DNA from: an uncultured Mitsuokella sp.
GTDB taxonomy: Bacteria > Bacillota > Negativicutes > Selenomonadales > Selenomonadaceae
DNA length: 64,000 nt
NCBI GenBank assembly: GCA_945877355.1
Contig: CAMCRT010000003.1
Location: 30,025 to 94,024 of the forward strand
Reading direction: 5' to 3'
The position numbers were made by a program, and so were the translations under genes. Each line of letters begins with the position of its first letter. The first letter of the stretch is position 1. This document shows positions 28,952-38,940 of the stretch, piece after piece. Under the pieces are notes generated by a model, which saw only the letters and a program-made list of their open reading frames with translations, was not told the origin of the DNA and made no database searches.

Positions 28952-30067
28952 TTATATGACAGTACGCTTTGTGATGATGAGCGGGTAGTTCGAGGCACCC
29001 TTGAGCCATTTCTCCTTTGTGATGACCACGTTCTTGTCGGTTATCACGTTCTCCACGAGGGCCCCTTCCTTTACGGCGCTCTTCTGCATGATGATGGAGT
29101 TCTTGACCTCTGCACCCTCCTCCACCGTCACGCCGCGGAAGAGAATAGAGTTCTCCACCTTGCCGCGGATGATGCAGCCATTGGCCACGAGGGAGTTCTT
29201 CACGTCCGCCGTCGCCTTGTACTCCACGGGGACCTCATCCTTCGTCTTCGTGTAGATGGGGTGCTCGCCCATGAAGAGCGTCTCCCAGTTCTCCGGCTGT
29301 AGTAGGTCCATGTTCGCCTTGTAGAAGGAGGCGATGGAGTCGATATGGGCCACATAGCCGTCATGGGCCATGGCATACATGGTGTAGTCATTCATGCGGC
29401 GGATGATGGCATCCATGAGGAAGTCCTGGCCGCCATGCTCATAGGTGTAGCGGACCATCTCCACGAAGATGCGCTTCTCCATGAGGTAGATGCCAAGCGA
29501 CACCTTCATGCCGTCATAGACCACGGGCTTTTCTGCGATATCCGACACGAGGCCGCTGGCCTCCGTCTCGAGAACCACGTTCTTCCCCTGGGTCTCCTGC
29601 TCTGCCACATGGTAGACCATGGAAATCTCCGCCCCCGTATTCTGGTGGAAGCGCAGGAGCTTCGAGAAGTCGATGTTGTAGATGAAGCTGCCGCTCGTCA
29701 GCATGATGTACTTCTGGGAGCTGTGCTCGATAAAGTCGAGGTTGTGGTAGAAGTTCTTGAGGTCGCCCCGGCGGCTGATCTCATCCTTCTGGGGGGTCGG
29801 CAGGTAGAAGAGGCCATCGTGGCGGCGGGCCAGGTCCCAGTCCTTGCCGGAGCGGAGATGGTCGAGGACGGACCTGCCCTTGTTGGGAAGCATGACGCCC
29901 ACATTCACGACGCCGGAATTCACGAGGCTCGACAGGGCGAAGTCGATGAGGCGGTAGCGCCCGGCGAAGGGGAGGGACTCCACAGCCCGGCGCTCCGTCA
30001 GCTCCCGGATCAGAGTGTCGTCCTCCTGCATGTTGATGATGCCCATTACTGTTTTCACGTTGCTCAC
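28952..30067 (-). CDS. glgD: Glucose-1-phosphate adenylyltransferase subunit GlgD
   Basis: MGIINMQEDDTLIRELTERRAVESLPFAGRYRLIDFALSSLVNSGV. Confidence 0.95.
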   Translation of the reverse strand: MSNVKTVMGIINMQEDDTLIRELTERRAVESLPFAGRYRLIDFALSSLVNSGVVNVGVMLPNKGRSVLDHLRSGKDWDLARRHDGLFYLPTPQKDEISRRGDLKNFYHNLDFIEHSSQKYIMLTSGSFIYNIDFSKLLRFHQNTGAEISMVYHVAEQETQGKNVVLETEASGLVSDIAEKPVVYDGMKVSLGIYLMEKRIFVEMVRYTYEHGGQDFLMDAIIRRMNDYTMYAMAHDGYVAHIDSIASFYKANMDLLQPENWETLFMGEHPIYTKTKDEVPVEYKATADVKNSLVANGCIIRGKVENSILFRGVTVEEGAEVKNSIIMQKSAVKEGALVENVITDKNVVITKEKWLKGASNYPLIITKRTVI

Positions 30068-30104
30068 TCCGTTCTTACATTACTTGTCCAGCATTGGGCA
30101 TATT

Positions 30105-31259
30105 TCAGCCGACGCGCATGGTGCCATCGAGGGCGCGCACATGCTCCCCGTCGGCGATGACGGTGATGGCCTCCTTCTCGCCCGTGACCTTCGCGCCCTC
30201 CTCGATGACGCAGTTCTGGGCCACGATGGCGTACTCGACGCTGGCCCCCTCCTGGATGACGGTGGAGGGCATGATGACCGAGTCCTTCACGTGGGCGCCA
30301 CGGCCGATGCGCACGCCCGGGAAGATGACGGAGTTCTCGACGGTGCCCAGCACCATGGAGCCCTCGCTGATCATGGAGTTCGTGATTTCCGCCTCCGGGC
30401 CCACGAACTGGGGCGGCATCGGAGGATTCGAGGAATAGATCTTCCAGTCTCCATTGAGGTCCACAGGGAGGTTGTCCTGCAGGAGATCCATATTGGCCTG
30501 CCACAGGCTCTCGATGGTTCCCACATCCTTCCAGTAGCCGTCAAAGGCGTAGGAGAAGAGGCGGCCGTTATCCGCAAGCATCTTGGGGATGATGTTCTTG
30601 CCGAAGTCATGGGCGCTCGTCTCGTCCTTTGCGTCCTCCTCGAGATACTTCTTGAGGTAATCCGTGCTGAAAATATAGATGCCCATGGAGGCGAGGTTGC
30701 TCTTCGGCTTTGCGGGCTTCTCCTCAAACTCCAGGATGCGGCCCGTCTTGTCCGTGTTCATGATGCCGAAGCGGGGCGCCTCGTCCCAAGGAACCTCGAT
30801 GACGCCGATGGTGGCCTCTGCCTGGTTCATCTTGTGGGCCTCGAGCATCCAGGAGTAGTCCATGGTGTAGATGTGGTCGCCGGAGAGGATGAGCACATAG
30901 TCAGGATCCGCCAGCTCGATGAAGTTCAGGTTCTGATAGATGGCGTCTGCCGTGCCGCGATACCAATCCGCGCCCTTCTCACGAGCGTAGGGGGGCAGGA
31001 TGAAGATGCCGCCCTCCCGCTTGTCGAGGTCCCAGGGGCTGCCGGAGGCGAGGTAGTTGTTGAGCTCAAGCGGACGATACTGGGTCAGGACGCCGACCTT
31101 GTCGATGCCGGAGTTCGCGCAGTTCGACAGCGGGAAATCGATGATGCGATACTTCCCGCCGAAAGGTACAGCGGGCTTTGCGATCTTCTTCGTCAGGGCC
31201 CCGAGGCGGCTGCCCTGTCCTCCTGCCAATATCATGGCCAAGCATTCTGTCTTTCTCAT
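30105..31259 (-). CDS. glgC: Glucose-1-phosphate adenylyltransferase GlgC
   Basis: [48 protein letters not shown]. Confidence 0.97.
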   Translation of the reverse strand: MRKTECLAMILAGGQGSRLGALTKKIAKPAVPFGGKYRIIDFPLSNCANSGIDKVGVLTQYRPLELNNYLASGSPWDLDKREGGIFILPPYAREKGADWYRGTADAIYQNLNFIELADPDYVLILSGDHIYTMDYSWMLEAHKMNQAEATIGVIEVPWDEAPRFGIMNTDKTGRILEFEEKPAKPKSNLASMGIYIFSTDYLKKYLEEDAKDETSAHDFGKNIIPKMLADNGRLFSYAFDGYWKDVGTIESLWQANMDLLQDNLPVDLNGDWKIYSSNPPMPPQFVGPEAEITNSMISEGSMVLGTVENSVIFPGVRIGRGAHVKDSVIMPSTVIQEGASVEYAIVAQNCVIEEGAKVTGEKEAITVIADGEHVRALDGTMRVG

Positions 31260-31700
31260 GATAAATCCCCCTTGTCGTTTCGCGACCGGTCTCCCCTATC
31301 ACGCCGGCCGCACTGTGTACGCGAGCGCTGCGGAATATCCACAGCATTTATGTATCACATCGCATCTTTTGTCCCCTATCCTTTGGATACGCCAGCTATC
31401 AATATTTATTTTCTATGGCGTATCTTTTTCCTGTAAATCAAAACCTCTAAATTCTTTTAAATTTACAGTCTATTCAAAAAATGCGTATGCAATTATCATG
31501 GAATTTGCATCTCGAAGCAGGTCTAATCTGGAACAAAGCTTAGAGAATGCGACAACAACTCTTGTTCATTTTATACTATTTTATACGCTTATTATTCTGT
31601 ATCCGATGGATTTTTCCTGCTAGAAAATCTTGAAAAGTAAAAATTTATCCCATAAATTTTCACGCAGTACCCTTCCGGCCATTCCAGGCAGCTAAACGTG

Positions 31701-31731
31701 CAAAAAAAATAAGGGCTTTACACAAAAGCCC
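31701..31731 (-). terminator. Terminator at the end of the 31718-32062 gene
   Basis: Minus strand GGGCTTT-TGTGT-AAAGCCC followed by TTATTTTTTTT. Confidence 0.75.
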
Positions 31732-32062
31732 AGAAAAGTGTGCCAAAGAAGAGTGCGATGCTGAAGCCCCGCAGCCCGTTCGCGACAGGTGTGCGCAGGG
31801 CAGGCGGGAGATAGATGGTCAGTATGCGGCTCTCGTAGACGAGAAAGGAGAAAGCCGCCAGTGCCAGCGGGAGATCCCCATTTGCGCTGGCGTAGAGCAC
31901 GGCGATGCAGGCGAAGATCGTCCAGAGCTTCTCGCCGCGGGTCAGCCGCTTTTTCTGGCTGCGGGAGCGCGCCTCCTCCGCCTCCTGCTCCTGCTCAGCC
32001 CGCGACAGGGGCAGTCCCAGCTCATCCACCGGCGTATTCTCCTTGAACCACTGATAGCGCAC
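31718..32062 (-). CDS. Hypothetical small membrane protein
   Basis: 114 aa, charged N-terminus and two hydrophobic segments; terminator follows. Confidence 0.6.
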   Translation of the reverse strand: MRYQWFKENTPVDELGLPLSRAEQEQEAEEARSRSQKKRLTRGEKLWTIFACIAVLYASANGDLPLALAAFSFLVYESRILTIYLPPALRTPVANGLRGFSIALFFGTLFWAFV

Positions 32063-32092
32063 TGCGCTCTCCTCCTCTCCCTATCAAGATCC

Positions 32093-32677
32093 TCAGTATA
32101 TATAAGCATTTTGCGCCTGCTCGATAAGCTCCGGGAGACGCACATAGAGATTCTCCCCCGGGCAGGCTGTCGCATTGAAGTCCCGATGGCCGAAGACCGT
32201 CGAGTCCGACGGGCTGAAGCCGTAATGACGGCACAGCGCCGCGATGAGGCGGGCCGCCGCGTCCATCTGCTCCGGCTCCGGCTCCGCCTCCTCGAAGTTT
32301 CCGACGATATTGACGCCGACGGTGTGGCCGTTTTGCCCATGGCAGTGGGCTCCCACCGCCTGGAGGGGGCGCCCCTCCTCGATGGCCCCGTCCTTCCGTA
32401 TGAGGAAATGGTAGCCGATGCCCGACCAGCCATTATGAAGATGCCACTGGTGGACGGTTGCCGCCGACACGTCCGCATTCGTATTGCCGATATGATGCAC
32501 GATGATGGCATCCGTCACCGTCCGATTCGAAAGAGAGCGGAAGGAGAGATGCGTCGGGCGCACCGTGATGCCCATGAGGCTTCCGCCCGCATTCCACGCC
32601 GCCTCTGCTGCCCGTGGAAAAAGGAGCGCCCCCAATCCAAAACAAACGGCGCTCCGAATAAAATCCCTGCGTTTCAT
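32093..32677 (-). CDS. N-acetylmuramoyl-L-alanine amidase / PGRP-like, with twin-arginine-like signal
   Basis: MKRRDFIRSAVCFGLGALLFPRAAEA then IIVHHIGNTNADVSAATVHQWHLHNGWSGIGYHFLIRKDGAIEEGR...GHRDFNATACPG. Longer ORF opens at 32815, but M at 32677 fits the signal. Confidence 0.85.
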   Translation of the reverse strand: MKRRDFIRSAVCFGLGALLFPRAAEAAWNAGGSLMGITVRPTHLSFRSLSNRTVTDAIIVHHIGNTNADVSAATVHQWHLHNGWSGIGYHFLIRKDGAIEEGRPLQAVGAHCHGQNGHTVGVNIVGNFEEAEPEPEQMDAAARLIAALCRHYGFSPSDSTVFGHRDFNATACPGENLYVRLPELIEQAQNAYIY

Positions 32678-32753
32678 GAATCCTTTCCCGCGCACCCCGT
32701 GCGCAACTGATACTTTACCGCAATTAGTATAGAATCCCCACATGAAAATCCGA

Positions 32754-32780
32754 TAAAAAAAGACCGCCGAAGCGGCCTTT
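32754..32780 (-). terminator. Terminator after the EAL-domain gene
   Basis: Minus strand GGCCGC-TTCG-GCGGTC followed by TTTTTTT. Confidence 0.85.
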
Positions 32781-32786
32781 TCCTTT

Positions 32787-34469
32787 TCATGCCATTTTTT
32801 CCGCATATTTTTCAAATTCGCTGAACTCGACGGGCGGCGAGTAGTAGTAGCCCTGCAGGCTCGCTACGCTGCAGCCCAGGAGGAACGTGCGCATGGTGGG
32901 GCTCTCGATGCCCTCGACGCAGATCTTGTCGGAGTATATGGAGAGGAAGTCCGTCAGCCGATGAACGAAATTCTGGCAGGAGGCATCCTCCAGCAGGTTC
33001 ATGACGAAGCTGCGGTCGATCTTCACGCAATCCACCGGCATGGCATTCAGGATGCTGAGCGACGAGTAGCCGGTGCCGAAGTCGTCCACCGCCACCTGGA
33101 TGCCCAGGGCGCGGATCTCCGTGACGAGGTGGCGAAGCCTGTCCACCTCCAGCAGGCGGCAACGCTCCGTGAGCTCCAGACAGAGATTCTTGGGGGGATA
33201 GCCCGTCTCCTTCAGGATGGACTTCAGATTGTCAAGGAAGCTCGGATTCTCCATCTGGGAGTAGGAGAGATTCACATTCATAACGAAGTCCGGGTGATCC
33301 CGCAGGATTTCCTTCCCGTCCACCATCGCTCGGTGGAGGATCCAGTGGCCCAGCTTCTGGTAGGCGGAGTCCTCCTCCAGCACTGGGATGAAGTCATTGG
33401 GCATCACCGTGCCATAGGGCTCTCCCCGCCAGCGGATGAGGGCCTCTGCTCCCTTGAGCTTTTCCGTGGCGCAGTCCACGACAGGCTGATAGCAAAGGTA
33501 GAACCCGCGGCAATCATCCACGATTGCCTCCCGGATCTTGCTGATCTTTGCCAGGGAGTTCTGTCCGTCCTGCCCTGCCACATCCTCGTAGCTCACGAGA
33601 TTGCCGAAATAGCGGTGCTTCGACAGGCCGTAGGCGTAGAGCAGGCAGGAGTAGACCGCCTTGCCGTTCATGGCCCCGTCCCCGATGGTGAGCACGGAGG
33701 ACTTCAGTGCGAAGGGCATCTTGTGGTCGTCGATCCAGACGCCCGCCTTGATCCGCTCGTGGATCTCATTGTAGCCCCGCTGGATCTCCTGCACCGTCAT
33801 GCTGGAGGAAACCACGGCGAATGTGGCGCCATCCATGCGGTAGATGGTCCCCCTGCCCTTCAGGAACTCCTTCAGGATATGGCCGAAGGACTGGATGAGC
33901 CGGTTGCCAAAGGCATAGCCGTAGAGGTTGTTGTACTCGGAGAGCCTCTGGATGCCCGCCAGCCACACGCAGGCCTTCTGGTGCTGATTCAGCCGGTTCT
34001 CCACATCGTAGAAGAATCCGTATTGATTGCGAAAGCCCGTCAGGGAGTCAATGTAACTCTTGCTCTTATGGTTCGTCATGGAGCAGGCCAGATAGTGGCG
34101 CTGCCCCTCGCCGTCGTGGATGAGGGCGCCGTGGATCGTGACCACCACGTATTCCCCATTCACATTTTTCATGCGGGCCTCTACATCGTGGGCATTCGTC
34201 TCGCCCTCCAGGAGGCTCTTCATGCCGAGGCGGTAGTACTCCAGATCCTCCGGGTGGACAAGGGACTCCAGAGCCGCCAGGCCCTCCCCATAGTCCTCGA
34301 AGATATTCTGTTTTAAATCAAATTCCAGGAGGATGTGCTCGGAGGCGAGAAACCTCTTTGTGGAGAAGTCCAGCAAAAAGATATACGCGCCACCGGATAC
34401 GACGCGAAGCGCATCAAAGACCTCGTGGAATGAACCCGTCTCCTTGCTATTCTTTTTGATTGCATCCAT
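32787..34469 (-). CDS. PAS-like, degenerate GGDEF and intact EAL domain protein (probable c-di-GMP phosphodiesterase)
   Basis: GGDEF position reads YRMDGATF. EAL residues kept: GAEALIRW, CLELTER, VAVDDFGTGYSSL, VKIDRSFV, VEGIES, QGYYYSPPV. Confidence 0.88.
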   Translation of the reverse strand: MDAIKKNSKETGSFHEVFDALRVVSGGAYIFLLDFSTKRFLASEHILLEFDLKQNIFEDYGEGLAALESLVHPEDLEYYRLGMKSLLEGETNAHDVEARMKNVNGEYVVVTIHGALIHDGEGQRHYLACSMTNHKSKSYIDSLTGFRNQYGFFYDVENRLNQHQKACVWLAGIQRLSEYNNLYGYAFGNRLIQSFGHILKEFLKGRGTIYRMDGATFAVVSSSMTVQEIQRGYNEIHERIKAGVWIDDHKMPFALKSSVLTIGDGAMNGKAVYSCLLYAYGLSKHRYFGNLVSYEDVAGQDGQNSLAKISKIREAIVDDCRGFYLCYQPVVDCATEKLKGAEALIRWRGEPYGTVMPNDFIPVLEEDSAYQKLGHWILHRAMVDGKEILRDHPDFVMNVNLSYSQMENPSFLDNLKSILKETGYPPKNLCLELTERCRLLEVDRLRHLVTEIRALGIQVAVDDFGTGYSSLSILNAMPVDCVKIDRSFVMNLLEDASCQNFVHRLTDFLSIYSDKICVEGIESPTMRTFLLGCSVASLQGYYYSPPVEFSEFEKYAEKMA

Positions 34470-34622
34470 GTCTATCGCTCCAAATGACCCAATCCCGTCA
34501 GATAGATAACTGTTTCCATTAATGTGGATATTATAGACCTATTTTCCTAAAAAAGCAAGGAAATGAATGAACAAATCCTTGCTTTACAGATTTTTTCTAA
34601 TAAAACTTTTTTGTCTACAATT

Positions 34623-36335
34623 TCACGAAACCGCCGGAATCGCCCGCGTAGCCCACTCCCCGCCCTCCAGTTGGAGCTCCGTCCGATGGAGAGCAAAGAG
34701 GGTGGAGCGGTGGCCCACACTGACCACTGCCATATCCGGGAGCTCCTCCTGCAGCAGCTGATAAAGCTCTGTCTCCGAGGGCTCATCGAGGGCGGACGTG
34801 GCCTCGTCCAGGAACACCCAGTCGGGGCGGACGAGAAGGATGCGGGCAAAGGCGAGCCGCTGCTGCTCCCCCAGAGAGAGGATACGGCTCCAATCCTGGA
34901 TATCGTCCAAACGTCCTATAAGTGCCTTCAGCCCGACCTTTTGAAGCGCGGCGGCAAGCACCTCATCGCTCTCCGAATGCGCCCGGGGATAGGCAAGGGC
35001 CCGGCGGAGACTTCCGAGAGGCAGATAGGGGCGCTGGGGCAGAAAGAGCACCCGCGCCCCCTCCGGCACCAGCACGCGCCCCGTGCCGTAGGGCCACAGC
35101 CCCGCAAGTGTCCGGAGAAGTGTGCTCTTGCCGCAGCCGGAGGCGCCCGTCACCAGAAGCCGCTCCCCCTTCGGGATGGAGAGGGAGAGGAACGTCAGGA
35201 GGGCCTGCTCATTGGGAAGCGATACGGTGAGGGCCTCCGCCATGAAGTCTCCCCCCTCTGCCGTGAGCCGCTCCACACCATTTTTCTGCGATTCTGCCTC
35301 CTCCATGTGCTCCGTAAAGCCAGCGAGACGGCGGATGACGGCTGCCAGCTGGGCGATGGTATCGTAGGAATCGACGAAGTAGGACAGGGCATCCTGCACC
35401 CGCCCGAAGGCGGACACGGTCTGCATGAGACCGCCCAATGCCATGGCCCCCGCAAAGTACTGGGGCGCTGCCAATACAAGGGGCACGATGATGGCGAGCT
35501 GCCCATAGCCATTGACGTAGAAATTCAGGAGCTTCGTCCGCTTCATGAGCTGCCAGAAATTCGAGATGACCTTGGCAAACCGGTCGGCAAAGCCCCGGGC
35601 CTCCGGCTCCTCGCCGCCGTAGAAGGCAATGCTCTCGCTGTTTTCCCGCAGGCGCATCATGGAGAAACGGAAGTCCGCCTCATAGCGCTGCTGATCGAAG
35701 TTCAGAGCGATGAGCTTCCGCCCCACGAGGTTGGCAAGGTAGGTGCCTGCCACCGAGTAAATCAGCGAGAACCAGAACATGTAGCCATAGATGACGAACT
35801 CCTGCCCCCCGACAGGCACGGTGAAGGCCCCCGAGAGATTCCAGAGGACGACGCCGAAGGCCACAAGGGTCGTGAGCTGCTTCAAAAGCCCGATGAGGAG
35901 CTGCAGTGTGAGGGAGACAAACTGATTGATGTCCTCGCTAATTCGCTGATCCGGGTTGTCCGTATCGCTCCCCAGGAGCTGCATGCGGTAGTAGGTCTCC
36001 TTCCCGAGCCAGCGATTGACATACTGATTCGTCATCCAGGTACGCCACTTGATCTGGAGCATCTGCCGGAGATAGATGGCATAGACGGCAAGGATGATGT
36101 AGATGAAGGCCAGTGCCGCAAACTTTCCCACCAGAGGCCAGAAGGAAGCCTCCGCATACTGCTGCAACGCATTGTAAAAGTCATTGTACCAGGAATTTAT
36201 GGCCACGAGGAAATACACCGAGGCGAGATTCAGGGCAATGACGAGTGCCAAGAGGCCGATGCCCTTTTTCCTTTCCTCCGATTTCCAGTAGGCGCGGAAC
36301 AGCTTCCAAAAGGAAGACAGCATGCTTTGCTTCAA
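34623..36335 (-). CDS. ABC transporter, fused permease/ATPase (SbmA/BacA- or YddA-like)
   Basis: TM domain, VTGASGCGKSTLLRTLAGLW Walker A, LSLGEQQRLAFARIL signature, WVFLDEATSALD Walker B. ORF opens at 36455; probable TTG (36335) or ATG (36323) start. Confidence 0.85.
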   Translation of the reverse strand: MKQSMLSSFWKLFRAYWKSEERKKGIGLLALVIALNLASVYFLVAINSWYNDFYNALQQYAEASFWPLVGKFAALAFIYIILAVYAIYLRQMLQIKWRTWMTNQYVNRWLGKETYYRMQLLGSDTDNPDQRISEDINQFVSLTLQLLIGLLKQLTTLVAFGVVLWNLSGAFTVPVGGQEFVIYGYMFWFSLIYSVAGTYLANLVGRKLIALNFDQQRYEADFRFSMMRLRENSESIAFYGGEEPEARGFADRFAKVISNFWQLMKRTKLLNFYVNGYGQLAIIVPLVLAAPQYFAGAMALGGLMQTVSAFGRVQDALSYFVDSYDTIAQLAAVIRRLAGFTEHMEEAESQKNGVERLTAEGGDFMAEALTVSLPNEQALLTFLSLSIPKGERLLVTGASGCGKSTLLRTLAGLWPYGTGRVLVPEGARVLFLPQRPYLPLGSLRRALAYPRAHSESDEVLAAALQKVGLKALIGRLDDIQDWSRILSLGEQQRLAFARILLVRPDWVFLDEATSALDEPSETELYQLLQEELPDMAVVSVGHRSTLFALHRTELQLEGGEWATRAIPAVS

Positions 36336-36467
36336 AAAATCACGTCCTTTTATGTCAAGCGAATAGGACAAGTATAGCCGTTTTCCAAGGCATACACAAG
36401 GGGATATTTCCTTTCCCGGGCCAATATGGTATGATTGGGGAAACGCTTCGGTCAAATGGAGGTCGCT

Positions 36468-37124
36468 ATGGTACTCATTCTGGGGGCGCTCGTCACCCTT
36501 TTCCTTCTCGTCCTACTCTACCGCTATATGCCCCGTAGGATTTATTTCTTCGGATTTCTCGTCCTGCTCGTCGCCTGCTCAGCCGTGGTGCACCATATCG
36601 CCGCCGGCTCCGAGGGGCCGCGTCCCATGACAGAGGCCGAGCGCACGGCGCTCCTGCATCAGCAGGAAATCTTTTCCGTCTGGGACGGCACATACCAAAA
36701 GCAGATCGATGAGCTCGACCGCAACTGGCAGTGGTACCATCAGATCTTGGAGGAATACAAGGAAGGCGACATCGACACCCAGACCGTCTACATCCGCCTG
36801 AACCAGCTGGAAAATGACAGCCAGCAGGCCATGGCCCACGCCGTAGCCCTGGCGCCTCCGAAGGAGCTGGATGCACCCGCCTACGATCTCGTCGCGAGCA
36901 TCTGCCAAAAGACGGCAGAATACGCCAAGGATCAGTACAAGACCATCGCCCTCACGCGAGCCGCCTGTGATCCCGCCCAGCAAAAGGAGAACAGCCCTGG
37001 GGCCGACAGCCCTGCCCTGCAGGCCGTCATGAACCGGGAGTCGCCCCCCGCCCTCTTCATCGCCGACGAGCTTTCCCAGATCCATACCCTGCTCGCCACA
37101 CCAAAGGACGAGGAGACAGAATAA
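36468..37124 (+). CDS. Hypothetical membrane-anchored protein
   Basis: ATG at 36468 preceded by GGAGGTCGCT; two N-terminal hydrophobic segments then a soluble domain. Confidence 0.65.
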   Translation: MVLILGALVTLFLLVLLYRYMPRRIYFFGFLVLLVACSAVVHHIAAGSEGPRPMTEAERTALLHQQEIFSVWDGTYQKQIDELDRNWQWYHQILEEYKEGDIDTQTVYIRLNQLENDSQQAMAHAVALAPPKELDAPAYDLVASICQKTAEYAKDQYKTIALTRAACDPAQQKENSPGADSPALQAVMNRESPPALFIADELSQIHTLLATPKDEETE

Positions 37125-37178
37125 CTTCCCACACAAACCTCCTCCTGCGGATTCTATGTACAGCCCGTACAGAAGAAC

Positions 37179-37220
37179 AGCCTGCAAAAGTATCACGCAT
37201 AACTTTGCAGGCTGTCTTTT
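37179..37220. terminator. Terminator-like hairpin between convergent genes
   Basis: AGCCTGCAAA...TTTGCAGGCT followed by GTCTTTTATT on +. Confidence 0.6.
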
Positions 37221-37225
37221 ATTGC

Positions 37226-38116
37226 TCAGAAGGAATCATCCCCGTAGCTATCGTCGCCGCCATAGCTGTCATAATCGTCGTAGTCGTCATAGCTGTCCGA
37301 GTCCTCATCATAGCCATCGCTATCATAGTCCTCATAGCTATCATCATCATAGCCATCATCGTCATAGCCATCATCGTCATTATAGCTATCGGGGTCCCCG
37401 TCCCCGTAGCTATCCTCGCTATCGTAGCCGCCATAGTCCTCCGAGGAATAGGAGCTATCGTCCGTCCCCGTGAAATCCGGGTCGTCTTCATGCAGAGATC
37501 CGTCGTAGCTCACCGAGGTATTCTGGGTGCCTCCTGTAGCACTGGCCTCCGCCCTGCTGCCTTGATGATTGTGGAAAAGGAGCGCTGCCCCCGCTCCGAG
37601 GCCCGCTGCCGCCAAGGCAGCCGTCATGCGGCTATCATGCTGCCGCTTCAGCGTATCCTGCCGCCGCATCTCCGCCAAGGTCTGCCTTTGCTGGGGCGTG
37701 AGCTCCTCATAGGGCGAGTTCTTCCGCAGGGGAAGCGGATTCTTTGAAGGCTGGCTCGAAGCCTTTGGCTTTTGGGAAGGCTCCTCCATCTTCAGCAGCG
37801 GATTTTCATTTTCCTTCAGGGGGAATTCATCGTAGACGTATTCCTTCGGAGGAGCCTCCTCCTTCTCCTGTGGCACCCCGCCTGGGCGCGTCACAGTCTG
37901 CTTCGCCGGGTATCCTGGCTGGGGACTCACGGCAAAGTGATGATTGAGCTCCTCCCCTTTCTTCACCTCGCCCCGGGACTTGGAGGAGTAGACGCAGCCC
38001 AGGATAAAGAGGATAAAAAGGAGGAGAAAAAGCTCCATAAAGCCCACAAAAGTAAGCGTCCCCTGGGCAAAAAGAACAATATCGGCAATGACAAGAACCG
38101 GAAGAATACGCATCAT
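37226..38116 (-). CDS. Hypothetical membrane-anchored protein with Asp/Ser/Tyr/Gly low-complexity C-terminus
   Basis: ATG at 38116 preceded by GGAGGTGGCGGGT; MMRILPVLVIADIVLFAQGTLTFVGFMELFLLLFILFILG...; tail SYGDGDPDSYNDDDGYDDDGYDDDSYEDYDSDGYDEDSDSYDD.... Confidence 0.7.
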   Translation of the reverse strand: MMRILPVLVIADIVLFAQGTLTFVGFMELFLLLFILFILGCVYSSKSRGEVKKGEELNHHFAVSPQPGYPAKQTVTRPGGVPQEKEEAPPKEYVYDEFPLKENENPLLKMEEPSQKPKASSQPSKNPLPLRKNSPYEELTPQQRQTLAEMRRQDTLKRQHDSRMTAALAAAGLGAGAALLFHNHQGSRAEASATGGTQNTSVSYDGSLHEDDPDFTGTDDSSYSSEDYGGYDSEDSYGDGDPDSYNDDDGYDDDGYDDDSYEDYDSDGYDEDSDSYDDYDDYDSYGGDDSYGDDSF

Positions 38117-38277
38117 ACCCGCCACCTCCATGTGGTAAGAAAGAACCACCCCCGTCGCCTCAAGACGTGGAAACAATACGCTGTGAGTTCCGTACACAAC
38201 AATTTTATACGCAAACTTCACTCCTGTAAAGTCAAAAGAATCCCGATAACAGCTATCCGCGAGAGGATTCATCCCCA

Positions 38278-38940
38278 TCACGCACTTGCCGACCGCCATG
38301 TGGGCTCTAGGAGGTCCTCCACGGTGCAAAAGAGCACCTTTGAGAGCTTATACAGCGTGATGGCGGCGGCCTTGTTGATATCCCGCTGGCCCTGTTCATA
38401 AAGCTGGATCTGTCGCAAGGATACGCCCGCCTCCCTGGCAAGCTCCGCTTGAGAGAGGCCAACATTTTTTCGCCTTTCGTAGAGCCTTGTATGGGGCTCA
38501 TTTGCCCGCAGTCGCTCGTCCATGCGCTCTACAAAGTGCGCAATGTCCATTTCATGATACACTTCATACATCGCCAGGATTTCCTCAAGACTGACCGCCT
38601 TGAAAATCGTCAGGAAGGATGTGTCTGCATGCCACTGGTAATAAGCAAGCGCCCAGCCTGCCCAATATTCTGGGGATCTGTCGAGGTACATGGCATCGGG
38701 GGCGTCCTCATAGGGAAACGCCACGTCCTCAAGGACAGCGCGGGCAAACTCACAGCCATTCATGCCCGCCACATAGCGGGGATTTCCTGCGGCAAACAGC
38801 TCACCACTCCGAGAGACGGCCAGTGCATCCCCAAAGTCCTTCGGCGCAATGGAAAGCGTCACCAACGCAAAGTCCATCGCATCGCCAAGTATGCGCTGGG
38901 CGCTATCGAGATAGATTTCATCGTAGGCGCGGATCGCCAT
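38278..38940 (-). CDS. XRE-type HTH protein with conserved N-terminal domain; candidate antitoxin/regulator of the adjacent DUF3990 gene
   Basis: C-terminal HTH: NVGLSQAELAREAGVSLRQIQLYEQGQRDINKAAAITLYKLSKVL; overlaps the upstream gene. Confidence 0.8.
   Translation of the reverse strand: MAIRAYDEIYLDSAQRILGDAMDFALVTLSIAPKDFGDALAVSRSGELFAAGNPRYVAGMNGCEFARAVLEDVAFPYEDAPDAMYLDRSPEYWAGWALAYYQWHADTSFLTIFKAVSLEEILAMYEVYHEMDIAHFVERMDERLRANEPHTRLYERRKNVGLSQAELAREAGVSLRQIQLYEQGQRDINKAAAITLYKLSKVLFCTVEDLLEPTWRSASA

Noticed and set aside
28952-31259. glgD and glgC as a recent duplication
   Set aside because: This is the usual GlgC/GlgD paralogue pair of Firmicutes; ordinary.
37226-37480. Possible CRISPR-like or microsatellite array (catcatcatagccatcatcgtcatag...)
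   Set aside because: Period is short and irregular with no unique spacers; explained by low-complexity Asp/Tyr/Ser coding sequence.
37205-37747. Very hydrophobic plus-strand ORF (VAIVAAIAVIIVVVVIAV...) resembling a membrane protein
   Set aside because: Artefact of reading the antisense of the Asp/Tyr/Ser codon repeats of the minus-strand gene 37226-38116.
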